This document shows positions 11,736 through 23,541 of a DNA stretch of 64,000 nt, piece by piece. The DNA comes from Cyathus striatus (taxonomy: Eukaryota; Basidiomycota; Agaricomycetes; Agaricales; Nidulariaceae): positions 4,340,001 through 4,404,000 of the forward strand of contig JAOVFP010000012.1 in the NCBI GenBank assembly GCA_025738555.1, in the 5' to 3' direction. The notes under the pieces were generated by a model. It ran no database searches, was not told the DNA's origin, and worked only from the letters and a program-made list of their open reading frames with translations. The translations under genes and the position numbers were made by a program. Within the stretch, counting starts at the first letter, position 1; each line of letters opens with the position of its first letter.

Positions 11736-12000
11736 CTATCCGATATTCTCGTTGAATGCAGCTCGGAGGTCAGGCTTTTCGCTCACTTGGATATCCGTTG
11801 CACCACAGGAATGGTGACCGTCTTGATCGCTCTGGTCGTTCAAAGGAAGGGCTCTTCCAAGGCTCGTCGTTACTGCTTTGACTCTTTTTCGAGATCTGGT
11901 CTCGGACGAAAGAATTACTGAAATGGTAGCAATGCCCGCCTGCTCCAAGGCAGACCCCCACTGCATCATCTGCACCCTAAATGCTTTCTCCCTATCAACC
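11736..12000 (-). pseudogene. SET3-like PHD-SET gene fragment (copy C)
   Basis: On the minus strand 11926-12005 a frame reads REVDREKAFRVQMMQWGSAL, matching REIDREKAVRVQRIQWKSAM just after the PHD finger in copy B at 57 kb. Nucleotide similarity to copy B extends farther on the 5' side; 12430-12570 resembles 58500-58620, both carrying CATAGATGGGGG and GACGATGAGCTCGA words. No PHD cysteines or SET domain remain here, and the downstream frame wanders. I interpret it as a decayed duplicate of the gene fragments at 52.9-58.7 kb. A LINE tail is inserted within it at 12171. Confidence 0.6.
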
Positions 12001-12170
12001 TCGCGGAGAACAGCATACTCTAGCTACTCTTTTCTTTGCTCATTCTCGGTCGCTGGTGGGGAGTGGGGCTTTTGTGTGAGTGGGATCCAGAAGGGTTACT
12101 ATTAGGGTTAGGATTGCGAGATGAGAGTGAATGGAAGGACGTACTTTGAGGATCTGGGGTTGTTTGAGGT

Positions 12171-12337
12171 GTTTTTCTTTTTTTTTAAAAAATCCTAGTT
12201 TATTAGTAGGTTGTGGAAGACCATATGTCACGACTATCCTGTGTCTACTTGTATATACTTTATCAGATGAGGCATTTCACTAACTACGTGTGGGTGTGAA
12301 GTAAGGTATGGCTCAGGACAATAGTCCGGAGGGCGGC
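12171..12337 (-). mobile_element. 5'-truncated LINE with 10-bp target duplication
   Basis: A T-rich tail at the left and sequence similar to the LINE 3' region at 57093 are flanked by exact TGTTTGAGGT repeats at 12161-12170 and 12338-12347. The 167-bp insert is only the 3' end of the element. It lies in minus orientation inside SET3-like copy C. Confidence 0.8.
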
Positions 12338-12429
12338 TGTTTGAGGTATAAGAAGCGGAGAGAAGGACAATGGTGTCAATGGTCTTCGGGGGGACACTGG
12401 ACAGACAGGTCTGCTGGTGGTTCACGTCG

Positions 12430-12580
12430 AGCCCTGGTCAAGTCGAGCTGAGAAGGCATATGTCATAGATGGGGGAGATGACGATGAGAGTGAGTTGTGA
12501 TTGAGAGGAGAGAGTAAATGAAGATGGTCGTCGTTGTTGACGATGAGCTCGAAGTGTTCGTCTCTCCCACCTGGGGCATC
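12430..12580. repeat. Segment shared with 58.5-58.65 kb
   Basis: Long similarity to the 5' flank of SET3-like copy B, including GATGGGGG, a GAGAG-rich block and GACGATGAGCTCGA. It supports a duplication covering more than the coding fragment. Confidence 0.55.
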
Positions 12581-12599
12581 ACGTGATTGTCCCAAATTT

Positions 12600-13717
12600 A
12601 GTCACATATTCCCGCGTTCCTACATGTCCCCCCTAGGCTTCGGAGTCCATGAGTTAATTGGAAAGAGTGTGTATGTACTCGAAAAGGTAAAATAGACGAC
12701 ATTCCCTGCATCAGTATTTACTACTTATGCGCATATACGCTATGCTAACTGGTTACCCATTGACAGAAGTTGCACACGACTTCGTATGTATAATGTAACT
12801 GATATCCACTTTGCTAGCACCATCAGGCAATATGTTCCTACAAGGCCATGTGAGTAAAATCACCGGAAAACATGTATTGAGAGATAGTCCTGATAGTTCT
12901 ATTAGAAGAAAACATTATCACACTGAAAAATGCATTACGCACACCAAGGGTGATTCGATAATCGATGATTCAAGATAGTGTTAGCGAGTGTGGTCCACTG
13001 TAGGTCCCTCAGGAGTCAGAGCCAAGTCACTATCCATCAGCTCGTATTCGTCTCAAATTCATCAGGCTATCTGCGGGGTTTGTTTGCAGCTCCGTGTATG
13101 GTCCATATATGTAAAGGCTCTAAGTACACCCAATAAAACTCCGGGTTGCATCTTAGGTATTTGTATTTATTGCTTACAGTGGTAACTAGTGACCGAACTG
13201 GTTGTTGCTAACTTTGGCAGGATTTGTTTTTATTGTCGGTTGTGGTAGCATAATTTGCTATTCAGTGTTGTGCTATATCGTATTTTTAAATTAAACGACA
13301 CACTTAGCTACTTTGCCAACCTCTTGAAAGCACCAGGGAATCGAAGTAGCCAGAGGCAAATATATAATTGAATATGTACAACACATGGCTTAGTAAAAAG
13401 AGTAGATACATAATACGAACGACAACAGATCACCGGTAGAATACACTTGTAAAATATCTAAACACATACTTACTAGGTGTATTATGCCGGTGTGGAAGCA
13501 GCAGGGGTTGACCAAACGCCGATTATGAGGTACGACGGAAGAGTCGATAAGAGAATGTTGAAGTACAGGAGTGATGGTGTTGGCTAGACTATACTAGAGA
13601 CCATGCCAAGAAAACTAAATGTTAGGATTATATAATGTGGGCATGACTTTACACTACCCTTAAGTATTTATTGGTCCTTATTTGGCGATGTTAGGTTGAC
13701 GTTGAACGTTGCAATGT
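12600..13717. other. Gene-free stretch
   Basis: No supported gene or repeat up to the target duplication of the next element. Confidence 0.4.
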
Positions 13718-13730
13718 TGAACTTCAGCCA

Positions 13731-15166
13731 GGCTCCTAAAACCAGCACGCTCGTATCTCGCTACAACCTCCTTAGGTAAACAAAGTCAAATATTTGCTTA
13801 AGGCAAATAAACCTAAGGGAGGTTCTGCTCGATAGAGCGGCTGGCACAAGTCGTCACCGAAATTTCCCCGCGGACCCTTGCCATCAACAGGGAAATCGAC
13901 GGCGGAGCACGCCGCGTTCCCACCTCATACTTACCCGCTCGCGCTCATGAGCGCAATGATCTACAGTTATCTCAGACTGAGCCTCATACTCTCCATGTAC
14001 TTAAGTATTCTAAAACCTAATAATATGTTTTTTATCTTTCTTGAGCTGCACTGGCATGTACACTTACCATTTAAGATAAGTATCAGGCTCACATGGCTCT
14101 TAAGTACAATATGGAATGCCTTTCATTTTGTAAGTATCAGCAATCGCTCTGTTAAATGTTGTTACATATACTGGACACATGCTCTGAAGAGTCCATTGGT
14201 GTATTCATCATTGTATCTTGCTAGATATTAAAATAATTCCTATTGCAACATCTGTATCAGTGTGGTTGATTATACTATAAGTCTTTCTTCATAGATTTAC
14301 AAGATTGATGAAAGTAACTTTAGAATATACAGTATGGACTCTGTAGCATGAGCCTTTGGCAGGCAACTTGTTGGAGCGCAAGCGATGTCTATGCAATAAG
14401 TACGTGCGTTATTGATGCGCCATACCATTTAGGCAGGATGCTGCACTCTCCTCACCAATTGATCTGGTACAGTGGCTTAGTGATTAAATTTTCGATCTAC
14501 ATATTCTTTTATAAAGTAGATTAAAAAGTCATTTGCCGTCCTCAGTTGTCACTCAACTTACAAGAGCTGAGGTGAGCTGGACTTATGCCACTTAGATATA
14601 CTGTTTATGTACATTCATTAATGCATAACTATTCTATAGGCATGTCATTCCATTACAACCAGCAGTCAGCATTCAGTTTTATATATATATAACTGCTTGT
14701 GAAGTACATACCTACAGGATGCTTTATTTTTAATTATTCATTCCAATTCATATGTATTTACTTTAAACTTATAGGCCAATAACTTTCAAAAATCCAGTTT
14801 ATTCTATTACTCCACTTGAATCCAGCTATTAACGACGTTTAACAAGCATAACCCAAGAAAGATCAAAAACATATTATTAGGTTTTAGAATACTTAAGTAC
14901 ATGGAGAGTATGAGGCTCAGTCTGAGATAACTGTAGATCATTGCGCTCATGAGCGCGAGCGGGTAAGTATGAGGTGGGAACGCGGCGTGCTCCGCCGTCG
15001 ATTTCCCTGTTGATGGCAAGGGTCCGCGGGGAAATTTCGGTGACGACTTGTGCCAGCCGCTCTATCGAGCAGAACCTCCCTTAGGTTTATTTGCCTTAAG
15101 CAAATATTTGACTTTGTTTACCTAAGGAGGTTGTAGCGAGATACGAGCGTGCTGGTTTTAGGAGCC
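13731..15166. mobile_element. Non-autonomous TIR element, 313-bp arms
   Basis: A 1,436-bp element with near-perfect inverted arms 13731-14043 and 14854-15166, ending GGCTCCTAAAACC and its complement. It is flanked by direct repeats TGAACTTCAGCCA (13718-13730 and 15167-15179). The long arms and long flanking duplication resemble Mutator-like elements, although 13 bp is longer than their usual 8-11. The 0.8 kb interior has no transposase. The arms themselves hold an open frame of about 50 codons (MPSTGKSTAEHAAFPPHT...) present in both orientations, which I treat as non-coding. Confidence 0.85.
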
Positions 15167-15425
15167 TGAACTTCAGCCAACAGACAGTACCATGTCCTGG
15201 ACACATATCTCATTTCCTCTATTTGATACACTCCTTGCATTTAGGATGGATTTTTAGGTGCAGCCGGTAGCGATATGATGTTGACACCGGTTTGTTACTT
15301 TAAAAATACATCTTTGAAGGCGATGGCCTGAGACTGAGGAAGAGAAGAGGGTTGAGGAATCTACGCGTACATTTTCTTCCTTTCTTTCTGCTCATCTTAC
15401 TTACGAATACCACAGCTTTTGCTCC

Positions 15426-17895
15426 CACCTCGTTCATGCACAAATTCCCCATCTCAATCGTCAACATCGAGAACCTGACAACGCCACCATACAACAAGGA
15501 CGACTAGTACATCCGCGCCTTCATGTCAGAGATCGTACCCGCATTCAAGGACATCGCTCAGCTGAATCCTCTCTTCCGGGATCAAATCACCAACTTCAGC
15601 ATCAACCAGGTACCTATCCTCGCTCTCTCTCCCTCGCCACCTGGCTAACGTACCCCCAGATCGCCTCAAACATCTTCGACGAACCATACAAACTAGTCGA
15701 CTTCGCTGCAGCAGTATCAACAGGCGAAGTCCAAGAACTCCAAGACGTCCTCGAATCCCTCTCCATCCCAGACCATCTCCGCAAATCCCTCCTTGTCATC
15801 AAAAAAGAGCTCATCAATGCCTAGCTCCAATCCAAACTCTCGCGAGACATCAATTCCAAGATTGCCAAATGCCAGTATCAAGAAGGAGCTGGGGATGGAG
15901 AGCAATTGCCAATGGGAAGGATAAGCTTATTGAGAAGTTCCGAGAGAGAACGGCAGCATTGAAGATGCCTGAGGGTGTGAGGAAGGTATTTGATAGAGAA
16001 CTAGCGAAGTTGCAGGGGCTGGAGCCTGCTGCTAGCGAGGCGAACGTGACGAGGAATTATTTGGATTGGATTACTCAGGTTCGTCCCCTCCCTCTCCCTC
16101 GTCGTTTCGTACTGACGCAGCGTAGATCCCTTGGGGCAGACATACCCCCGAAAACTACTCCATCACGCATGCCCAAAAAGTCCTCGACGAAGACCACTAC
16201 GGCCTCACAGATGTCAAATCCCGCATCCTCGAATTCCTCGCTATAGGCAAACTCCGCGGAACCGTCCAAGGCAAGATCATGTGTCTCGTTGGTCCTCCTG
16301 GCGTTGATCGACGAGGTGGATAAGATCGGGAGGGGGCATAATGGCGATCCTGCTAGCGCCCTTTTGGAGATGTTGGATCCAGAACAGAATGGCGCTTTCC
16401 TTGATCATTAGTGCGTTCTTCTTCCCCTTCTTCATGTTTGTGTATGCTGACGAGTTCCGTAGCATGGACGTTCCCATCGACCTATCTCGCATCTTGTTCG
16501 TGTGTACCGCCAACAACCTGGACATCATCCCTGCCCCGCTGCTCGACCGTATGGAGGTCCTCGAAGTCTCAGGTTATGTCTCAAAGGAGAAGAGCACCAT
16601 TGCCTCTCGCTACCTCGGCCCTCAAGCTAAGGAGGCCAACGGTCTTGGTAGCGCTGACGTCGTTCTCGACGAAGCCGCTGTCGATATTCTGATCAAGTAC
16701 TACTGCCGTGAGAGTGGTGTTTGTAACCTGAAGAAGCATATTGATAAGGTCCGTGTTTTACTTCTATGCGTCTATGAAACCTGGCTGATAGTGGCCATAG
16801 ATAGATCTACCGCAAAGCTGCGTTGAAACTCGTCCAGGATCTGGGTGAGGAGACGTTCCCTGAACCCAAGGAAGGCGAGGTTAGCCCTGAGGCTGCAGCT
16901 ACCGCCGTCGAAGGCGAAGCTTCCTCTACAACCACCGCCGAGGACTCAACGTCCAAGTCTACGCCCGAGGAGAAGCCTCAAACAATACCCAGCACCGCGC
17001 CCAAAGCCAACGAACCGCAAGCCGAATCCACTAGCGCTGAAGACCCCGAGAAGGCCGTGACGACGCAGGAGCGCAAGCCGATGGAGATTCCCGCTGACGT
17101 TCACGTTCGCATTACACCCGACAATCTGAAGGATTATGTTGGTCCACCAGTGTACCAAAAGGACCGGATGTATGCTTCCCCTCCTCCGCCGGGTGTTAGC
17201 ACTGGTCTTGGGTATCTCGGGAATGGGAGTGGTGCGGTTATGCCTATCGAGGCTATTGTACATTTGCATATTTTCTTTTGCGTTGGGTGATACTGATAGG
17301 ATTGGTTGTAGAGTATCCCGGGGAAAGGTGGTCTGCAGCTTACTGGTAAGCTGGGCGAAGTCATCCGGGAGGGCGCAAACATCGGCCTTAGCTGGGTCAA
17401 AGCCCACGCGTACGACCTCGGTATCGCAGCGAGCCCTGACGACCAATTCCTTACCGACCGCGATATTCACGTGCATATGCCTGAAGGTAGCATAGGAAAA
17501 GAAGGCCCCAGCGCGGGGACTGCAATTCTGAGCGTGTTTGTGAGCTTGTTTACAAAGACGAAGATTGATCAGGATATTGGTGGGTACCCTCTACATTCTG
17601 CTCGAATGCTATTCCTTATCACCTGCCTTGCACAGCTATGACTGGGGAGATCTCGCTCGTTGGGCAGGTGCTCCCTGTTGGCGGGCTCAAGGAGAAGATT
17701 CTTGCTGCTCATCGTGCGGGTATCAAGACCATCATCGCCCCTGCAGCCAACCGTCCCGACATCGAGGAGAACGTCCCCGAGAGCGTCAAGACCGGCATTC
17801 GATTCGTATACGTCGAGAATGTAAGGGAGGTGCTGGCGGAAGTGTTCAAATGTCAGCTTGTTATCGAGAAGTGGAAGGATACATTAGGCCTTTAG
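15426..17895 (+). pseudogene. PIM1: Mitochondrial Lon protease pseudogene
   Basis: Lon is the ATP-dependent serine protease of the mitochondrial matrix. Spliced pieces follow the family in order: N-domain ([23 protein letters not shown]), AAA+ region ([11 protein letters not shown], then [20 protein letters not shown]), [15 protein letters not shown], and the proteolytic domain with the catalytic Ser in [17 protein letters not shown] and Lys in [12 protein letters not shown]. Exons: 15426-15609, 15660-16078, 16136-16410, 16463-16748, 16805-17257, 17312-17579, 17636-17895. Damage: CAG-to-TAG stops at 15505 and 15822, a deletion with frameshifts near 15870, and a deletion that removes everything between GPPGV and IDEVDK, including the Walker A lysine. 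The start and mitochondrial targeting region are missing. The last four exons are open. Confidence 0.9.
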
Positions 17896-18422
17896 GCGTG
17901 TTTCTGTGAGGAGAGTGCGGGTGAAGATACCTTTGCTACTCATGGATATTGTACGCGACAAGGGTTCCCTCGTCGATTGTGTAACGAGGCGTATTCGCGA
18001 TAGATGCGGATGACGTGACACCTCGTTCTGACATATGCGTTAAAGCTTGCACGGCAAATATCGACGAGGAACTAATCGGACTGGTTTATGCAATCCATCG
18101 TCCTCGCTACGCCTACATTGTCGAACACAAATGGGCCCATCGTCCTAAAGAGTGGTGCCGAAGTCGCTTAGATCCCAGCAGTCTACGTTGTTAAACCATG
18201 CTACGATCAATTGGCATATGTCCCCTGATATGATTGCTAGTGGGTCAGTGAGCGATCTAAGGATGAATTTGTCGGAGGACTTAAAGATCCCTGCGCGGAT
18301 TGGTGCAGATTGGGTTGAGGAGGGTTTAGGGATGGTAATGAGTTTGCTGCAAATGTTGGACGTGCGCGTTTTGTTTTTTATGATGATATGATATGATATG
18401 ATACTGCCGGACGTTTAGAATT

Positions 18423-18585
18423 ACGAGTGCTCCCGGATACGCACCACACGCTCCTTAATGACCTCAATGTGGCATCGGCAGTCGTCTCGACCCTGCGCGT
18501 CCTGTCTCATATTCTTCAAGAAATGCAACAGCTCCGGCATCAATCTTGCCACTATCTTTATTAAGTTGCATACCACGAGCTAGCC
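18423..18585 (-). other. Possible C-terminal coding fragment
   Basis: The minus-strand frame reads IKIVARLMPELLHFLKNM, then RQDAQGRDDCRCHIE, and ends IKERVVRIREHS before a stop. It has the look of a protein C-terminus but is about 50 residues, with no recognisable upstream exon. I do not know the parent gene. Confidence 0.3.
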
Positions 18586-19490
18586 TCGTTCTTCTACACT
18601 CTAAATTCACAGCACCGCATATCCTGAGCTGAATTGCTCATAGCCTGAGAGCTAACTGCCGGTTCGTCGTGATGCTCTTTCAAACTACCAGGGTTCTCGT
18701 GGCTCTCCACTCGGGTGCTATATTGACTGCAGCTTGTTCCACCCAAAGTTTTCGTTCTAGTGTGTATATCTTGCTACAATGAACTTGGCCTCCTAAAACT
18801 ATCTTGTATCTTCGAATGCTTCATCTGGTGTCGCTGCTCACCACTCTACTGCAGCCTTGACCATGCTACCTCACTTGTTTTCGTTGAAGTTCTGTGGTAA
18901 CTATCATGTAAAAATTGCATGTAGCGTCGTGTTCCTTGGACAAGTGCCAGCCTATATGATCTCTTTAGGATCTCTTATATAGGCTATCGTTGTCGTTTGA
19001 ATGTATAGCGCGGTTATACCCTCCTGTAAACTTAGCAACAAGATTTTAAAACCAAAATGAATGAATGTACTCTATGACTAGCGAGTCCCGGTCCATTGAT
19101 ATTCATCAACTAAGTAAGACACATGTAAGAAGATGTGTCGACCAACTCTAGGTTGATACAGTATATATGTTAGTAGAAACGACGAACAGAAGAGACGCTC
19201 GTGAAGTAATCCCCCTAGTCGTAAAGCAAGCTCCAAATGCTAGGCATAACATATAGAGAAGAATCAAGGTGCATGATCGTGTTATATGACCAGAGAAATG
19301 GACGAAGGGAAAAAAATGGAGGATTGATGATGAACGAAAGAGAAGAAATAGATGCGAAAGAAGATTCCGCGAAATTTCACGCCCTCCCTCGATCCACGCA
19401 TCAAGCGCCACGTCCAGTGACAGTCCCATAAGCTGCGCAAAGATTGTGAATGGATGGATAAATGTGCGGTCGTCGTTGAACATTATATGA
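18586..19490. other. Gene-free stretch
   Basis: No supported coding exon or repeat. Confidence 0.4.
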
Positions 19491-19925
19491 GTGGGTCACG
19501 ATCTCTCCCTCCACCAGAACCAGAACGAGTCAAACTCCCACTCAACCCCCAGTAAACTTCTTAAAAGGAAGAGTTTGGGATTCGTGCAGTTATGGAAGGA
19601 GGAGGCCAAGAGGCCTGTTTCCATGCAGGGTTCTCCGTCGTTTGGCATTGCTGGGCGATATGGTGAGATTGGAATAGGGAGGACGGCGAGTTCGAAGGAG
19701 AAGGAGTGGGATGTAGATGGGGAGGGGAGGGGTGAGGTGGTTGTCAAGGAGAGCATTGATGAAGATAGGGAGGAGAAAGTCAAAGGGAGGGAAGAAAAGG
19801 ATGGGAGTAGGGAATTCATGGGCAGCGTGAGGCGTATCAGCCTCGTTGAGAGACATAAGCGCACCAAGAGTAGTGTCTCTCTCACTGGCATTGTTGAAGA
19901 CACCCCTTCTCATCCTCCTCGCTAA
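19491..19925 (+). CDS. Polar C-terminal protein fragment, unknown
   Basis: A 144-codon frame, open at its 5' side only from a weak start. It is Ser/Glu/Gly/Lys-rich with two coherent blocks: SKLLKRKSLGFVQLWKEE and SREFMGSVRRISLVERHKRT. It ends VEDTPSHPPR before the stop. Composition and end point suggest the last exon of a larger regulatory or signalling protein, not a complete gene. No catalytic domain is visible, and the upstream 900 bp offers no matching exon. It sits among other gene fragments (SET3-like copy D begins 65 bp downstream on the other strand), so it is probably another truncated duplicate. Confidence 0.45.
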   Translation: MGHDLSLHQNQNESNSHSTPSKLLKRKSLGFVQLWKEEAKRPVSMQGSPSFGIAGRYGEIGIGRTASSKEKEWDVDGEGRGEVVVKESIDEDREEKVKGREEKDGSREFMGSVRRISLVERHKRTKSSVSLTGIVEDTPSHPPR

Positions 19926-19989
19926 GGACTCTAGTTATGAACTTTATAATCTCACAAACAGCTGGATCATTTGAGATATAACATGAGAT

Positions 19990-20320
19990 GGTTCTTACAT
20001 TTGCATGCAACACAATTATATGTACTTAGTACATTCATTGGCGACATCTGAATGCTGGTAAGGGTAACCTCCTCTTCCCGCTGCTTCTTCTTCTGCAGCG
20101 CAAAGTCCTTGAGGGTGAGCTTGACTTTGAGAACAGGGGCTGGTTGAAGCGGAGACAATACTGATGAGGGAGAAGTATAGTGTGAAATGGATGCTTCTCA
20201 TGGCATTTCGGACAGGGGTGCGAGAGGAGATGATGGTGGCATGGACAGCGAAAAAGGAGTTGCCTGTCTTGGATATGGCTCCTGAGACGAGATGGGCATC
20301 TACAAAAGTGCACAGGTGGA
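19990..20320 (-). pseudogene. SET3-like C-terminal fragment (copy D)
   Basis: The minus strand reads PPSSPLAPLSEMP, a stop, then EASISHYTSPSSVLSPLQPA and KVKLTLKDFALQKKKQREEE. The KxSLKDFAxxKKKQREEE block resembles the C-terminal end of fungal SET3-type proteins as I know them. The in-frame stop and absence of the rest of the gene make this a fragment. It is not contiguous with the other SET3-like pieces at 11.7, 53 and 57 kb. Confidence 0.5.
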
Positions 20321-20415
20321 AAGGTTAATAAAAAGTGAACTCTTCATGGCGGTGAGCACATATGTTTGACCATCAGTGTCAGCCTCCAATTCAAAGCCCA
20401 CTTTTATTAATTCAA

Positions 20416-20442
20416 TAATGATCCTTCCACAGGTTCACCTAT

Positions 20443-20473
<31 letters not shown>

Positions 20474-20598
20474 AATGACCAAGTTTGATCAGCTTCTCAG
20501 CAATAGAGTGCCGTTGCCGGCTCCCCAAAGCCAATCTGGAGACCTCACTAAGCCATTCAATCGGTAGTAGTGACAGGCAGTGTGTACAAAGGGCAGGG
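20416..20598 (-). rRNA. 18S rRNA 3'-end fragment, mutated
   Basis: The plus strand starts TAATGATCCTTCCACAGG and continues through ACCTTGTTACGACTTTTACT and AAGCCATTCAATCGGTAGTA to GTGTGTACAAAGGGCAGGG. This is the reverse complement of the 3' end of eukaryotic 18S rRNA. Compared with the conserved primer region TCCGCAGGTTCACCTACGGA, both CpG sites have become CA or TG. The GGGCGGTG region shows the same kind of change. Similarity stops abruptly at 20598. It is a non-functional rDNA fragment. Confidence 0.88.
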
Positions 20599-20599
20599 T

Positions 20600-22187
20600 G
20601 ACCGAATGACGACATGAAGTGTAGGAGACTTGGAAGCAAGACTATATGCAATCGGCACGTCAGGAGAAGAGTGACATTCATCCTGTCCTTCATAAGCTCC
20701 AACAATCTCCCCACCATCAACCATCGGTGACGATGGGCGAGACTAGGCAGTACCAGGGCTCAATTACACCAATCGTATACTCTCTTGCTACGTCCTCAAG
20801 TCTATCAAATGAAGACACGGTCCGTCAGTCTGTTAAACCTTTCATTTCTCGACTCTGTTCCTTGTCCCAACACAATCGAGCCAACTGCCCCTACAAGTTT
20901 CAAGGCACCGATTCTGACGCCGCGGAAGAGGTTGGTATTGTGATTGAAGGTGCTAGAGGAGGTGGGGGAGAGACAGAAGAAGATAGTTTGATGTCAGATA
21001 GCTGAGAATCTAGAAACGTCCTCGGAGAGATGTTCAGTTCATAGCTGAGAGTAGCGGGGGTGGTATCGACCGCCAGCGCAACTGCAAAAATAGTGGGTAT
21101 TGCGTAAGGGGGACGAAAGGAAAACGAAAACAGAGAGAAAGCCGACCTGAATGTTCCAGCTCGTTCTTTGACTCTCACATGCGTTTTCAAAGACAATAAG
21201 ATGCGGCTTTCTTTGGGTTTTCCTTCCTCACACTCGCGAGATGGAGAGCGCCTCGAGGCCGTGGGTTGAGAGTATTAGTAGAGCTTTCAGCACCGAGGTG
21301 GTGGGAGAGAGAGGGCGAGATGGATGATGATGGCAGTATGCAACAGCGGGGGAACTGCAAAAATTAGGCTGTTTGTGTTCGAAGTGTAAACCAAATACAC
21401 CTCGGTATTCTCGGCTACCAACCACTGTATTTACTGGCAAGCACTTCCGGGTGGCAGTGCTGCGTGCCTTACACTTTTCTTTTGTTATGTACATCTCTCT
21501 CAAATCTCGTTGGCACTTGTGGGCACCTTGTAGGTCCCTATTGGCCCACGCACATTTCCTTTGGCCATTTCTTTACGCTCAACGCTTCTACGATGACTCA
21601 AGATATCCCTGAACTCGGGTAAAATCGCGCACAACCTCAGTCAGATGGCATTGGATAATAAATCCTAGGGCTGGCTCACGCCGGCAGAGCCCACTACCTA
21701 GCAGTACCTAAGTATTCTGCGATCAGTGCCCAGTGCTTAGTGCTTAAGTAACGACAAAACATTTTTAATATTAAATACAACTGTGTAGCATAAAAAGATA
21801 GAACAAATAAACTAGTAATTTTCATACATTTGATGGGCATGCCTGTAGGCTGTGGTGTTGAATAGTAGGAATTTAGGTCTAGTGAAGCAAGCAACAGAGC
21901 GCTGTCAATTGACGCCATCGGCACGAATCAGGCGGTGGCGCAGCCTTACTGGGAGTGGACCCTGTCTCCTGAGACTTGTCACTTTAATGATATTGTAATT
22001 AAGTAAACTGGTTGCCGAATAGACATTATAATCGGTTTATAATTATTTGTTCCTGCCCATGAGTCATGATCACAGTATGCGAGCGCTCTTCCCACTAAAT
22101 GACTCTCACCCTTTGCTGTTCATGATCCCTACACTCTGCTAGAAAAACTGGCTATGCCGTACGTTTCTTCAGCTGTGCTATGGTCAT
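20600..22187. other. No confident gene
   Basis: Several 80-120-codon frames occur on both strands (20646-21005, 20900-21503) with Ser/Pro-rich or low-complexity translations. Splice-like TTTTTGCAG sites are present, but no chain of exons gives a recognisable protein. Confidence 0.35.
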
Positions 22188-23514
22188 GCATCGATGTTTG
22201 GCTGCACTATTTCTCCGAGTCCTCACCTCCTCTTCCCCCAACTTCATTTCACACTATGCAATGAATTCATGACCGAAATTCATGGCACTTTGGGTTATCA
22301 CTGTGCTTCATCCAATGGTCAAAATGAATCCTCAAACACATTGAATGCACGTGTGGTTGTTTGGCCATGCTATTTCCCCTCATTTCCCCCTCCGCCCCCA
22401 GGCCCATTTTGCACTACGTGGTGAATTCAGACATGGGCTTCATGGGACTTTCGGATATTATTGTCATACATCGTACGATCTAAATGAATCCTCAATTGCA
22501 TCAAACAGATGCATGGTTGTTCGGCTACGCTATTTTTTGTCATCCCGCCTTCCTCCACTAGCTCTATTTAGCAAAGCATGACGAATTTGTGCCGGATCAT
22601 CACAGGACTTCGGGATATTACTATTCTCGATCTTACGATTAAAATGAATGCTCAAACGTGTCGAACGGATGTGTGGTTGTTGAGATATGGTAGCCCTCCT
22701 CACTTCCCCTTTCTCTCCCAGCTCTATTTAGTGAAGCACGACGAATTCATGTCCGATCTTTACAAGACTTTGTGATATTACTGTCCTCGATCTTACGATT
22801 AAAATGAATGCTCAAGCGCATCGAACGGATGCGTGGTTGTTGAGCTACGGTAGTTCTCCTCACTTACCCCTTCCCCCCCAGCTCTATTTAGCAAAGCACG
22901 GCGAATTCATGTCCGATCTTCACAGGACCTTAGGATATTACTGTCGTCGATCTTACGATTAAAATGAATGCTCAAGCGCATCGAATGGATGCGTGGTTGT
23001 TGAGCTACAGTAGTTTTCCTCACTTACCCCTTCCCCTCCAGCTCTATTTAGCAAAGCACGGCGAATTCATGTTCGATCTTCACAGGACCTTGGGATATTA
23101 CTGTCGTCGATCTTACGATTAAAATGAATGCTCAAGCGTGTCGAACGGATGCGTGGTTGTTGAGCTACGGTAGTTTTCATCACTTACCCCTTCCCCTCCA
23201 GCTCTATTTAGCAAAGCACAGCGAATTCATGTCCGATCTTCACAGGACCTTGGGATATTACTGTCGTCGATCTTACGATTAAAATGAATGCTCAAGTGCG
23301 TCGAACGGATGCGTGGTTGTTGAGCTACGGTAGTTTTCCTCACTCACCCCTTCCCCTCCAGCTCTATTTAGCAAAGCACAGCGAATTCATGTCCGGTCTT
23401 CACAGAACCTTGGGATATTACTATCATCGATCTTATGATTAAAATGAATGCTCAAGTGCGTCGAACGGATGCGTGGTTGTTGAGCTACGGTAGTTCTCCT
23501 CACTTACCCCTTCT
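22188..23514. repeat. 160-bp tandem satellite, about 8.5 copies
   Basis: The word GATGCGTGGTTGTTGAG recurs at 22828, 22988, 23148, 23308 and 23468, an exact 160-bp period. Earlier copies near 22188, 22346, 22509 and 22667 are spaced 158-163 bp and are more diverged. Each unit includes GCTCTATTTAGCAAAGCAC, ATCTTACGATTAAAATGAAT and a C-rich CCTCACTTACCCCTTCCCC block. The array ends just before the gene at 23542. Confidence 0.93.
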
Positions 23515-23541
23515 CCAACCACATGTATAACTTATATATGT

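Noticed and set aside
12102..12116. TTAGGGTTAGG telomere-like motif
   Set aside because: Fewer than two repeats; too short to call an interstitial telomere.
13878..14231. 117-codon frame and its twin at 14807-15019
   Set aside because: Both are created by the inverted arms of the transposable element and share the same N-terminus by duplication.
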